Shown: positions 31,587-40,746 of the stretch, piece after piece
How positions within the stretch are numbered: the stretch's first letter is position 1
Layout: every line of letters begins with the position of its first letter
Source: Gracilaria gracilis
Taxonomy: Eukaryota; Rhodophyta; Florideophyceae; Gracilariales; Gracilariaceae
NCBI GenBank assembly: GCA_030374805.1
Contig: JARGSG010000015.1
Location: 558,001-622,000 of the forward strand
DNA: 64,000 nucleotides
Direction of reading: 5' to 3'
Program-made: the position numbers and the translations under genes
Notes under the pieces: generated by a model
Databases searched by the model: none
What the model saw: the letters and a program-made list of their open reading frames with translations, nothing else
What the model was told of the DNA's origin: nothing

Positions 31587-33728
31587 TTACTGCTCCTCCT
31601 GAGCGGGACTGTCCTTCTCCAAGATTGGTGTTTCCTCGACGAGATGAACCTGAGATGGTGATGGTTGAGCTTGTACCCTCTTTCCAGATCCATATAGGTT
31701 ACGGTGGTTTTGCTGCCTGGCACTGATCAGATGTTCGCGCACCCCTGGGGGTATTTTGTCACATCTGTTCGCCAGATGGTCTGGCGACAAACAGAGCCAG
31801 CAAACCAATCCACCTGTCTGGGGATCACGCATTGCCATAGAGGTAGGTCGGGTCACCGGATTGGTCGGTGCCGTAGCATAGGAAGATGCTTGCGAACCAC
31901 CCGTTGAGGTTTGTTGAGTGCTCGCCGCACTCGGTGTCGACCTTACCGAAGCTGGTGGTACTGTCGACGACCAATTACCAATGGAGGTGGCTCGTGACTG
32001 AGCCTGCGGCGCAGTCACGAGATGAACTGCCATTCCTGTTGGTACGCGAATGAGCGAATCTCCCTCTGAGGTAGTGCTTTCTTCTAGCTCCAATACTGAC
32101 CGTTTCGGTTTATCCTTTGAGGTATGGGACGCCGACGGCTTCTTTCCGTGACGGAGAGTGTCACCTAGTCCCTGGGCATAACGGGCAAGCCCATTATAGT
32201 CCACCTTACGGTTGTTCGCCAGGTAATTGCGTACCTGCGACCGGATCGCTTTGTCGACATTGTCGGCAAAGAGCGACTTCAACCTATTAGTGGTAAAGAC
32301 ATTACCGCATCGGGTGGCCAGATTCCAAAGGCCTAACGAGAATTCCATTTCGGCTTGGCTGGAGCGTTGGCGATATGCCTGCACCTCAGCGTAACCTTCC
32401 TGGATAACCTCATCGGTAGCGTAAGTTTCCAACATGAAATTAACCACTTCTGGGTACGTCTCTAACATCTCTGTCCCCTCTTCATCAACCGCCAGGGTAT
32501 TTCCACGGAGCCTGCCTTGCAGCAAGTGGTAAGCTTGACCTTTAAGGTAAAACTGGAATAACCACATGGCAGCACCTTCGGAAAAACCATTTTGGTCACA
32601 TGCAATCTTGAACTTCTGTAGAAACTCAATTACCGCAATGGGATCATCACCTGTGAAGGTAGTATCACCCATCTGGAAGCTGAGCTTCTTATGGTGCTTG
32701 GTGATCTTCTGCGCAACCTCTTGGGTGTAAGCAGAGGATCGGTTTCTCAACCGATATGACCTATAATCAACCGCTTTGGTGAACATATCGTTCAGCGGCT
32801 GACGCACCTCTAGGGTTGTATCGGTGTCCGAATCCGAGTCGGACGACTCGTACCGTTTCTTCTTACCTTTCCGGTTTCTCTTTGACGACTTCCTCGCCAA
32901 CCTGTTCGGTCTCTTCAGGCGTCTACCTTTACGGTCATCATCCGACGATGAACCAGTATCGGTATCGAAGCTCGAGGAATCGGGGTCAGAGTCGTAGCCG
33001 CGATTCTTTCCCTTTTTCCTCCTCCTTTCTTTACCCTTGCGGTTTCTTCTTCGTCGCCCCTCATCTGGGTCAGACGAATCGTCCTCAGGTCCACCAGCCT
33101 TGGTGTCCTTTCGAACGTTACCTCCAATGGGTGGCAAGTACACGTCTCGAGGGCTCATCTCTATATGGTCCTCTTGACCTTGCCTTAAACCTTGTAGGTA
33201 CGCACTATCGGCTGGAATTGGCTTGATTGGTGCGGAAGAACCGGCAGGGATCCCTTGTGGTATGCGAGTAACCACATTCACCCCAGGGGTTTTGGCTTCC
33301 GCCATTCCTTCAGAAACCCAAAGGTCTTGAACCACTCGGTAGATATGGTCCCGGGCACCCGTTAAGAGGTATGTTTCAACCAATTTAGGTATGCGTTGAG
33401 AGAGCTCGTGCACGGCTCGATCAACCACCAAGCGGGTAACGGCGTCCATGTCCATTGAGGTCATAGCTTTATTAACCGTAGCGGTAAAAAGAGCTTTCGC
33501 TCGATCTTCCAATTGGGGCCAAAGGTCCTCAACCGTTGTCGGCAAATCCTTGTTAGGTTCAGGAGCCAACGGTGGCTGAGTGCCCGTATCCTTTGAGGTT
33601 CCGGCCCGAGGTTGCCGAAGCAACTCCTCGGGATTATCCAGAATGGGTTTAGCGGCCGAAGCCGCAGCAGAACCCTTGTGGCTAGGTGGCGCGCTAGAGC
33701 CACGAGTAATGTTTTTAGGTCTTTCCAT
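31587..33728 (-). CDS. gag: Retroelement Gag protein
   Basis: Structural protein of the virus-like particle. 713 aa from the ATG at 33728. It has a Pro/Ala-rich start, a very basic and acidic low-complexity stretch at about 225-310 (runs of Arg/Lys followed by Ser/Asp), a helical capsid-like region (about 340-560) and one CCHC zinc knuckle near 645 (CWLCLSPDHLANRC). Pol lies in the -1 frame relative to gag, and the pol frame is open back into the last codons of gag, so a -1 ribosomal frameshift is the likely expression mode; I see no classic slippery heptamer at the stop. Confidence 0.93.
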   Translation of the reverse strand: MERPKNITRGSSAPPSHKGSAAASAAKPILDNPEELLRQPRAGTSKDTGTQPPLAPEPNKDLPTTVEDLWPQLEDRAKALFTATVNKAMTSMDMDAVTRLVVDRAVHELSQRIPKLVETYLLTGARDHIYRVVQDLWVSEGMAEAKTPGVNVVTRIPQGIPAGSSAPIKPIPADSAYLQGLRQGQEDHIEMSPRDVYLPPIGGNVRKDTKAGGPEDDSSDPDEGRRRRNRKGKERRRKKGKNRGYDSDPDSSSFDTDTGSSSDDDRKGRRLKRPNRLARKSSKRNRKGKKKRYESSDSDSDTDTTLEVRQPLNDMFTKAVDYRSYRLRNRSSAYTQEVAQKITKHHKKLSFQMGDTTFTGDDPIAVIEFLQKFKIACDQNGFSEGAAMWLFQFYLKGQAYHLLQGRLRGNTLAVDEEGTEMLETYPEVVNFMLETYATDEVIQEGYAEVQAYRQRSSQAEMEFSLGLWNLATRCGNVFTTNRLKSLFADNVDKAIRSQVRNYLANNRKVDYNGLARYAQGLGDTLRHGKKPSASHTSKDKPKRSVLELEESTTSEGDSLIRVPTGMAVHLVTAPQAQSRATSIGNWSSTVPPASVRSTPSAASTQQTSTGGSQASSYATAPTNPVTRPTSMAMRDPQTGGLVCWLCLSPDHLANRCDKIPPGVREHLISARQQNHRNLYGSGKRVQAQPSPSQVHLVEETPILEKDSPAQEEQ

Positions 33729-33859
33729 AGTGACCAATAGTGGTATCCAATTGCTTCGCGAGTATTCCTACGAAACCAAATAGGTGTGTGAACTTCCAGA
33801 ATCCTTTCGAATGTCTTCTGTTCACCAGTAAAGGTACGACAAAAACCAAGAAACTCCTA

Positions 33860-33872
33860 GGTCGGGAGACCA
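33860..33872 (-). other. Candidate primer-binding site
   Basis: Element strand reads TGGTCTCCCGACC three bases inside the 5' LTR; the TGG start fits pairing to a tRNA CCA end. I could not assign the tRNA. Confidence 0.5.
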
Positions 33873-33875
33873 AAA

Positions 33876-34383
33876 TGTCGTACAAATACCGATAAGGTGT
33901 GGGGTCCGCCTGGTAGAGGGAGCGCGCGAGGGCTCAACCTAAAGGGGAAAAACACACAACCAATATGGTAGTAGGGCACCTGAAACTTGCAGGGGCAAAC
34001 GGCGGGGCAACTAGTCTAGACCGTGTAGGTGTACGGTAGTAGACGTCGACGCGCGGTAAAACCTGAATAGTAATAGAGTAGCAAGTGACCAAGATGGTAT
34101 AGTTACTGCCCTAGTGGTGCCTGACTTTACAATATTCGAGGGGGAAGGCGAGGTGCACCACAATATATACAAGGTGCACCGACGCCAATCTCCCATGCGG
34201 GCATGACGTCATCGGCTGTGCCCATGACCTACTGTCATGGGCCAGCAATGCTAAACTATCCTAGACTATAAATTAGAAATTAGAAATTATAAAATACAGA
34301 ATACCAATTGGGTACAGTGCAGCCAGCAAGGCGCATCAGTAGGCCTACGTTGCACCAACCCATTGAGGTCTCATTGTACTACA
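33876..34383 (-). repeat. 5' LTR
   Basis: 508 bp, same ends and same internal elements as the other LTR: GGTGCACC palindromes at 34152-34159 and 34173-34180 flanking the TATATA, and TGACGTCA at 34204-34211. It would contain the element promoter. Nine substitutions from the 3' LTR, no indels, including two tandem CC/TT differences. Confidence 0.97.
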
Positions 34384-34388
34384 TCAAG
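34384..34388 (+). repeat. Target-site duplication TCAAG (right)
   Basis: Matches 24938-24942 exactly. In the empty site it sits between GCATCA and TGATGC, a small inverted repeat. Confidence 0.95.
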
Positions 34389-35236
34389 ATGATGCGTTTT
34401 TGCCTCTTGGGTCTCGTGGGATTGAAGACCGGTCTACAATGTGCTGAATTTGGGCATGGACTACATTCACGGTTACATTAGAACTGAATAGATATGGCCT
34501 GGCGGTGGGAGATGTGTTGTGACGGGGAGCTACTGGGGTTCTTGTGGCTTCTTGGTGGTGTTTGTTGTTTGCTGCTGGTTCTCTTGATGCATAGGACATC
34601 AACGTAGGTTTGCCACTGAGCAAAGGCGCGTTTGTGTAACAAGGAACCCGCGAGATTTCAATCTCCGCGGGTGTTTGGGACAGAGAAGGACACTACACCT
34701 GAAGTGTGGCCACCCGAAATTGCGCCTGCAGCGCTGTTTCGGTTAGCGTGGTGGCGGTTGTTAGCAGTAGGGAATCTACTCCCGTTGTAGTGCACTCATT
34801 AACGTGTGTGCCGAGGTTAGGACTTCGTATGTTGCAGTTGAAACTGTTGTATCTTCACCCGAAGGTTGACTATAAAAAGACGAAAAACTGAGTTTTTCAA
34901 AGATGGCCTCGAAATCGAGAATTCTTGATTGTTTCAATACGAGGGCACCTGTTCAATGAACAGGGCACCCCTCAGTATGTCTATCTTGCTAGACATAAGC
35001 AAAATCGAACACATGGCGAAGTAGGAGCCAATTGTCTTAATGTCATACAGTGTTTTAGCCAATCATATTAACAGCTTATTTCTATTGAGATACACATAAG
35101 CTTCCCGGTTCAAAAGGGTTAACGTTCTAACCTTTCATCGCTGTCATTGACGGTTCGTGAGCGGAACGCATCTCCAACCGTCGCCGAAGACAGGGGTCTC
35201 TGCTACCGCGGCGAAGCCCGCTACCAGACGACTGTG
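34389..35236. other. Right end of DNA transposon and SET-gene upstream region
   Basis: Up to 34975 this is the displaced 5' leader of the decayed transposase. It includes an imperfect hairpin near 34647-34671 (CCCGCGAGAT and ATCTCCGCGGG) and the subterminal palindrome at 34948-34964. After the TA at 34976 come about 260 bp upstream of the SET-domain gene. The 79-codon minus-strand frame at 34384-34623 is probably not coding. Confidence 0.5.
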
Positions 35237-36805
35237 ATGGACCGTCGTCAATATGGCTTTATAGCGGCCCACCCACTTCTGCCACGCACATCTCGAAGAC
35301 AATCATCCTACAAATCACGGTGGAAATGTTCCGCAACGCTTCATCCCCCAGATGAAACCCTGCGGGAGCTGTTGACCTGGTGTCAACAAGAGGGAATTTC
35401 ATCCCCTTCACTCACAGTCCGCACGCAAGACGGGCTGCGTGGACTTTTCGCAACGCATCACATTCATCGTGGAGATGAACTCTTCCGTATTCCATGCTCT
35501 ACAGCGTTGCGTGTAAACTCTACCGACGATGACCCACCGCCAATGCACGTGCTTGCGAATCTAGATTCATCGTTTTGGAAAGGTGCTCCATGGCATCTTC
35601 GACTAACTGTTCTGCTTTTGGATGAATGTCTTGCTGGGAGCGCTTCGTACTTTTCCACATACGTAAAGAATCTGCCGGCTGAACCCACGTCTGTATTGTG
35701 GGCATACCGTCGTCATGGACGTTCGTCTCTTGTTTCACAACTTTCTCCCTATCATATGATGGATTCTGCTGACTTGTATGTCCGTGCCATCAAATCAAGA
35801 TATCAATCATTTCGGAAGTCCTTACCACCTCACTTACGTTCCCTTGTGTCGATAGAGCAATTTTGTTGGGCTTCTTCAAATGTTGTCAGCCGAGCCTTTG
35901 GTATACCCGCAGCATCGCGATCAGAAAAGCCAGTCGGTTATGCTTTGTTTCCAATGTTGGATATGGCAAACGGATCGGTTCATGTTCCTACCAGAATACG
36001 ATATGACAACACAATCGATTGTATTCGAATAACGACTGGTGCTTCTTTTTCCCCGGGGGAGCAAGTCTATGTATCATATGGATCTAAATCAAATGACGAT
36101 TTCATGTTCTTTTATGGGTTTGTTGAGGGGGATAATCCGTCAAATACGGTCACAATATCTGACTTTCGAGAGTGGATGCTCCAACTGGCACACCAACAAA
36201 ATTCTGGTCTATGGGATCGAAAGCTTGCCATTCTACGACGTATAGGACTGGCAAACAAGGACAACATATTTGCATTTCATATGGACAAGCTCGATGACGA
36301 TCTTATGACGGCTTTGAGAATCGCCATTGCTACCGCTCAAGAGCTGGACGACTTTGAGCATAACATGCGAACGAAGCCTGCGTCTAAAAAATACGTCACC
36401 ATCAACTTGGAGAATGAGTTGAAAGCCTGGGACGTACTTATGGAAAAGTGCCACAGTCTTCTTGCTGACCTTCCACAGTTCACAGAGGCAGACCAGGAAC
36501 ATCTGAACAAGATACTAGAACGTAAACCCTGTACAGCTGAGTGGGATTTCGTGCAAGCTAGCTCTGAGGGTGAGCTGCTTTTTTGTCATGAGCGTGGTCG
36601 GGTGTTAAGGGCCACTTTGGACAGAGTGTCGCATTTTTCGAAAGTAAGTCAATCCGTGGGTAGAATATGCACTGTGTTGCTCCCTCCGTCTCAACAGTTG
36701 TTGCGTGCAGACTTGTTCCAGTTTGCGTCTGAAAGTACTGGCGCTGCAGAGATTAGAAAACTCAAGATCTCTCATGATGATATCCAAGCCCTGTTCAGTG
36801 ACTAG
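35237..36805 (+). CDS. SET-domain protein, SETD3/Rubisco LSMT-type methyltransferase
   Basis: SAM-dependent methyltransferase of the split-SET plus Rubisco-LSMT substrate-binding class, whose members methylate lysine or histidine in non-histone proteins. 522 aa from the ATG at 35237; the frame is open upstream only to a TTG. The first ~50 residues are Arg/Ser-rich and could be a transit peptide. SET landmarks: GLRGLFATHHIHRGDELFRIP (as GLRGLFATHHI and RGDELFRIP), the inserted iSET helical region, FPMLDMANGS (about 237-246, usually DMxNH in the family, here Gly-Ser) and QVYVSYGSKSNDDFMFFYGF (about 276-295). The C-terminal third is helical as in the substrate-binding domain. Substrate unknown; a plastid role is inference. 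Confidence 0.85.
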   Translation: MDRRQYGFIAAHPLLPRTSRRQSSYKSRWKCSATLHPPDETLRELLTWCQQEGISSPSLTVRTQDGLRGLFATHHIHRGDELFRIPCSTALRVNSTDDDPPPMHVLANLDSSFWKGAPWHLRLTVLLLDECLAGSASYFSTYVKNLPAEPTSVLWAYRRHGRSSLVSQLSPYHMMDSADLYVRAIKSRYQSFRKSLPPHLRSLVSIEQFCWASSNVVSRAFGIPAASRSEKPVGYALFPMLDMANGSVHVPTRIRYDNTIDCIRITTGASFSPGEQVYVSYGSKSNDDFMFFYGFVEGDNPSNTVTISDFREWMLQLAHQQNSGLWDRKLAILRRIGLANKDNIFAFHMDKLDDDLMTALRIAIATAQELDDFEHNMRTKPASKKYVTINLENELKAWDVLMEKCHSLLADLPQFTEADQEHLNKILERKPCTAEWDFVQASSEGELLFCHERGRVLRATLDRVSHFSKVSQSVGRICTVLLPPSQQLLRADLFQFASESTGAAEIRKLKISHDDIQALFSD

Positions 36806-37040
36806 GTTGCTCTGACACTTGGTTCGCAACTGATTCTGGAAAGGAGAAGACCACCTCAACAATAAGGAGAACTATTATTATTGTTTAGGGATTCAAAACG
36901 GGTGGCAAACCAGTATCTAATCCTTGTATGCGTCCTGCGACGCACCATCATGGTGTACTATTGCTCAAAAGCATGTTCACTGATCTTCGATCTGTATTTA
37001 TATCAATCTATAATGGGCTCCATGAGGTCGCTTTAGATAA

Positions 37041-37913
37041 CTACGACAAGAAGGGAGCTTTGAGGGAAGATACATCATCCGGAACTGCTGTCTTGCATTG
37101 GAACTTCTGTTCGGAAGCCACTCTGGCGCGTTTACAACACACCTCCAACATCTGCAGAGCCAACAACTGAAAATCTCCCGGTATGATTCGGCAAACTCGA
37201 TCGATTCGCGGCCCTGCAATTCCGGTACATGTCTCAAGAACGGATACCTCTTGTTCTGCTCCCAATGGGGAACTTTCTGTAAGATATGCAGAACGGCCAC
37301 TGACAACAAAGTAAGCGCGCTCCGTCTGAATCTGTTGAACACATTCACATATCCACACCCCACCCGTTCTAGGGCTTATGAACCGCGCAAATCTTGCTCC
37401 ACATCTGTCAGTGTTGAATGAGAATGGTTGGTTCATTGCCTTTTCAGCTTGGGACAACTTGGTAGCAAGGCATGCTCCAATAATTGGTGCGGCTATTCTC
37501 TGATATAGTTTCGTTCCATGGCGACATGCATCCAAGAGACGTTGCTGATGTTCACGCTGGCAGCGTAAAATCGCTTGCTCATGACCCATTGTGTTCTGAA
37601 ACGGGTTTAGGTCTTGTTCAACGCGACCGACAAATTCTTCGTTTCCTTCATCATCAATGCATCTGCAAACCCAAACATGTCTGTTTTGAGATATCACAAG
37701 TCTGTTCAAATCCAACCTACAATCATTTTGAGGCCGTACTACGAATGCCATAGCGTTGGCAAAAACCGTGAGTTTCGTCAGAAGTAGGAACGCTACTGTC
37801 AGTAACACAAGAGCTGAGAGGCATGCCATCTGGGTGGTTTGGAAGATTTTCCTGCGGGGTTTGGTGAGAGACATGTAGATTCGAAACAAGGTCCAGTTGT
37901 CCTCACATCCCAT
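37041..37913 (-). CDS. Membrane-anchored protein with duplicated Cys domain
   Basis: Family not recognised. 290 aa from the ATG at 37913; an ATG at 37874 (MSLTKPRRK) gives a more typical signal-anchor start. A hydrophobic segment (about residues 30-52) precedes two similar halves. Each half has an Arg-Cys or Asp-Cys start, a VW(V/I)C(R/E)C motif (HVWVCRC near 80 and GVWICEC near 188), then a region with paired cysteines about 40 and 70 residues later (LRCQREHQQRLLDAC and LETCTGIAGPRIDRVC). This suggests an internal duplication of an extracytoplasmic disulfide-bonded domain. The SET gene lies tail to tail with it, 235 bp away. Confidence 0.65.
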   Translation of the reverse strand: MGCEDNWTLFRIYMSLTKPRRKIFQTTQMACLSALVLLTVAFLLLTKLTVFANAMAFVVRPQNDCRLDLNRLVISQNRHVWVCRCIDDEGNEEFVGRVEQDLNPFQNTMGHEQAILRCQREHQQRLLDACRHGTKLYQRIAAPIIGACLATKLSQAEKAMNQPFSFNTDRCGARFARFISPRTGGVWICECVQQIQTERAYFVVSGRSAYLTESSPLGAEQEVSVLETCTGIAGPRIDRVCRIIPGDFQLLALQMLEVCCKRARVASEQKFQCKTAVPDDVSSLKAPFLS

Positions 37914-39272
37914 CCCACGTAAAAGTTACCTGTAAAACCCTGGTGGACTCCGTTGTTACTTGATAGTGAATGTTTGCCTATAATTTGCCATTTCGCTGAG
38001 CTCAGGGTGGTGTATTCTCTCCACCTATCGACTCGATAGTATCGGGGTCTATCATTGAACGTCATGTTGGTGTTCTCTGTTCTCAAACAGTAGGAAGTGT
38101 ATGGTGAAGCTGACTATCTAAGGTTACTTAGTATGGATGGTAGAGCTATCTACGGAAGTACATCGGTAGCCTTACGTGAACCGGTGTGAACCGGTTTTCA
38201 AAGCGCGAACTGCAACTTCATCTACACGTACCGCTGGTAAGGGTTAGCTCTATCCGTAAGATACATATATAATAGAGCTGCCAAGGGTAAAATACGTTTC
38301 ACACCAGACGTTTCACCAGACGTTTCACCCGTCCAGCCTGGACGGTCCAGGGCTTTAACGCAAATGCATTTGGCCCGGTTTCATCCCAACGAGGGTTTTG
38401 TCGAGGACATTATACTTTCGAGATGTTTTGATTGGCTCACGAAATGCTCTCCAACAATGCATCCCTCTGGGAATCTCAACGTCGTGAATTTTGCGGAAAG
38501 CTTTCTTCTCCAGTGTCCTTCAACTCTGTTCTTGTCGAATCGGCACACTGAGTCAGTGACTGACTTGCGTAGGTTACAAGATTCAAGGTTTAGAATTTTC
38601 CTACAGTAGCACAGAACCAAGAAGTGCTCAAAATGGATACAAATGTGAGCCGTTACCACCTAACTTTGAAGTGCAGCGTGGTGAAACGAGCCGATCACTC
38701 TTACCACTGGCTACCTATCCTTTCAAATGGTATTCTTCATGGAATTGTGTGCGGAATGCCGCTCTATGGAAAGATGTGGGTCTTAATTAAACAACATACA
38801 GTTTCCTCTGCAAAGCTATGGGTACCCAACGTTTGAATTGCGTTGGGGGGATTCAAGAACCGGTCTCACTTTGGAATCCGTCTTGTTCCCCTCGGTGTAA
38901 AACCCGAAACATCAGCTGAAGTAGGCTTGATTTTTCTCCCCAGACCGATTCATTTGTAACCCCATGCTATTCAAATGTTGTTCGAATGAATCAGACATGT
39001 AAACCTTGTACCATGTACCCATTTCCTGGTCACATGGGAAGCTTCTAGAGATTAGTTTCAACTATTCAGTAGAACTGAATCCGTACACTTCGAATTCAGC
39101 TCTCCTCTCCTCCATTTAAAACACTATAAATACCCATCAGTCTCACAGAATGTGTGGTTTGTAGATTCTGGACATCTGGTGGCTTCTCAACATCGTTCCG
39201 TCTTTGTTACTCACTCCTCTCGCAGAATCTTTCCTTCGTCGTTGAACACCACATTCAAGAAACATAATAATC
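37914..39272. other. Gap with MITE-like repeats and a TATA-like box
   Basis: 1.36 kb. Between about 38100 and 38300 lie short repeats: GTGAACCGGT twice in tandem (near 38178), TTTCACCAGACG twice (near 38307), and GGTAAGGGTTAG and CCAAGGGTAA motifs shared with other gaps. Two open frames (38364-38609, 38624-38836) look random. Confidence 0.4.
39124..39132 (+). promoter_or_regulatory. Possible TATA box
   Basis: CTATAAATA about 140 bp upstream of the ATG of the next small gene. Position and sequence fit a TATA element; no transcript evidence. Confidence 0.35.
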
Positions 39273-39713
39273 ATGGGTATGATCTTCAGCTGCTTTCGTT
39301 TTCCCAACCTCTACCCATCTTCAAGCCTTCGCCGACATGACAAGCTGAGAAAGATCAGGATTCTATCAACTGCCTGGAAGAAACTCAAGCAGCGATGGTC
39401 AGGTACCAGCGTGTCTAGCAGCAGTGTCTCTAGAAATGAAGCAGAGGAGACAGAAAGTGCACAGCAGCAATCGAAAAAGGCGAAAGGACCACCAAGAGAC
39501 CCTCTGTGGCAAGTGAATCTGCTCAATGGCCCACTAAACAAGGATGAATGTATGAACACTAATGGAGAAGAGATTGACATATATGATGGTGTGAGGGATT
39601 GGAGGAGTATAAGTGTAAGGGACTTGATAGAGTATTTTGAAGAGATAGAGAGAAGGTCTACGGCGCAAAGAGAAGCACTTGGGAATGGGGTTCGCCAAGA
39701 GGCACTGGGGTAG
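39273..39713 (+). CDS. Small hypothetical protein, possibly N-myristoylated
   Basis: 146 aa, no family recognised. It begins MGMIFSCFRF: Gly2 with Ser6 and Cys7 resembles an N-myristoylation plus palmitoylation signal, suggesting membrane attachment (inference). Residues 20-45 are basic, 45-75 are Ser/Glu/Gln/Lys-rich. The last 50 residues (DIYDGVRDWRSIS, DLIEYFEEIERRS) look like folded amphipathic helix. A TATA-like box lies about 140 bp upstream, supporting a real gene. Confidence 0.5.
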   Translation: MGMIFSCFRFPNLYPSSSLRRHDKLRKIRILSTAWKKLKQRWSGTSVSSSSVSRNEAEETESAQQQSKKAKGPPRDPLWQVNLLNGPLNKDECMNTNGEEIDIYDGVRDWRSISVRDLIEYFEEIERRSTAQREALGNGVRQEALG

Positions 39714-40746
39714 GTTTGTCATGATATTTAAAAGAGTTTGAGTCCTACCTTTGTATTTGTCTCTGTCGAATCTTTGTCAGCATGACTCTAATTTACCGAG
39801 AGAGTAGGCCAGAAAGGATTGCAATATGCTTTGCGAGGAAGCAATCCGGCTTCCTCGGCTCTCAGGTACTTGGTAGTGCATTTGCTTTCCATTTTGAATC
39901 ACTAAAGTTCAATTCGAATGATATGGTCTTCCTTCTTGAGACGTTCTAATTCGACATTTCAGATTCCCTTAATATGTTATGCTCCACATCTAGTTAATAC
40001 ACCTTCAACGGGGGTTGAGAACATAACGAGATCAACTGGCCCCAACCAGATGAGCATAGAACCATATCATTGTACCAACGGAAGAAAGAGACCGGTCCAT
40101 GCAACCAACGGTGTGACAAGAAGTACTTCTAGTTTTGGAGAATGAGAATGTCCGTAGACAGGGGAGGAGGATAGATGGCATTCCGATAAGCAATGACTAA
40201 TCATAAAGTGTGTTTGTGTATTAGTGTTTGCCACATGCCATTTCTATATCTAAAAGTCTGGTCACCAGAGACGTTGTGACCATTTGAAGCTTGGAGTTTT
40301 ACTGCTGTTGAGCGCATCAGGGAATAGATTATGCCAAACTCATATAGAGAAAGTGCATAGAAGCGATGGACTGGGTTTCGGAGCAAGTCCTCTCGTCTTC
40401 TACAATGTAGAAAAAAACAACTCTCAGTTATTTGGTTGAACTGAAGAATTCCTTAGAGAAAATTCTCTCTCATCTTGAAAGGTTACTCTCGTAGTTCTAT
40501 ATCACAAAGACAAAACATTCTAGGAATCGAAGGCTGATGTATCACGTAGAATAAAGAAGTAGAAGACCGAAACCGCCCATTTCGAAACCGTCTTTCGTAG
40601 GTTATAGGATCGAGCCGAGGATATGAGAACTTGTTCATGGTAGGGGGGGCTGGGATCCGACAGGAGGATGTATGTCTTGGGTCCTCTCTGGCCTACCAAC
40701 ATTCATTCTCATAACCAAAGCATTTTCCTCTGACCACTCACAACTC
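39714..40746. other. Intergenic gap, nothing recognised
   Basis: About 1 kb, AT-rich, with only short random-looking open frames. No repeats beyond a short AGAGAAAATTCTCTC palindrome near 40454. Confidence 0.4.

Larger units (their letters stand above)
24943..34383 (-). mobile_element. Ty3/gypsy LTR retrotransposon (chromovirus type), complete
   Basis: 9441 bp between TCAAG duplications. It is transcribed leftward: 5' LTR 33876-34383, primer-binding region, gag, pol, a 1.84-kb untranslated tail, polypurine tract, 3' LTR 24943-25450. Both LTRs are 508 bp, start TG and end CA, and differ at nine positions (about 98.2% identity), so insertion is recent. The gag and pol frames are unbroken and a chromodomain ends pol, which places it among chromoviruses. 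No envelope gene was found. Its sequence is saturated with ACC-N5-GGT palindromes (see findings), unlike the flanking genes. Confidence 0.97.
20316..34975. mobile_element. TA-flanked DNA transposon interrupted by an LTR retrotransposon
   Basis: Ends share a 14-bp inverted repeat with one mismatch: CTGTGGGGTGCCCT at 20316-20329 and, reverse-complemented, CTGAGGGGTGCCCT at 34962-34975. TA dinucleotides flank both (20314-20315 and 34976-34977), as expected for Tc1/mariner/pogo insertion. Without the 9441-bp retroelement and one copy of its target duplication the unit is about 5.2 kb. It holds a DUF7869-like gene (plus) and a pogo-like transposase (minus), both broken by stops. The DUF7869 gene also has its own flanking inverted repeats, so the interval may be two nested DNA elements rather than one two-gene transposon. 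The subterminal right end has a CCTGTTCA-A-TGAACAGG palindrome at 34948-34964. Confidence 0.6.

Noticed and set aside
34384-34623. 79-codon frame considered as a missing N-terminus of the decayed transposase
   Set aside because: After removing the retroelement the frame meets a TGA before the transposase ATG.
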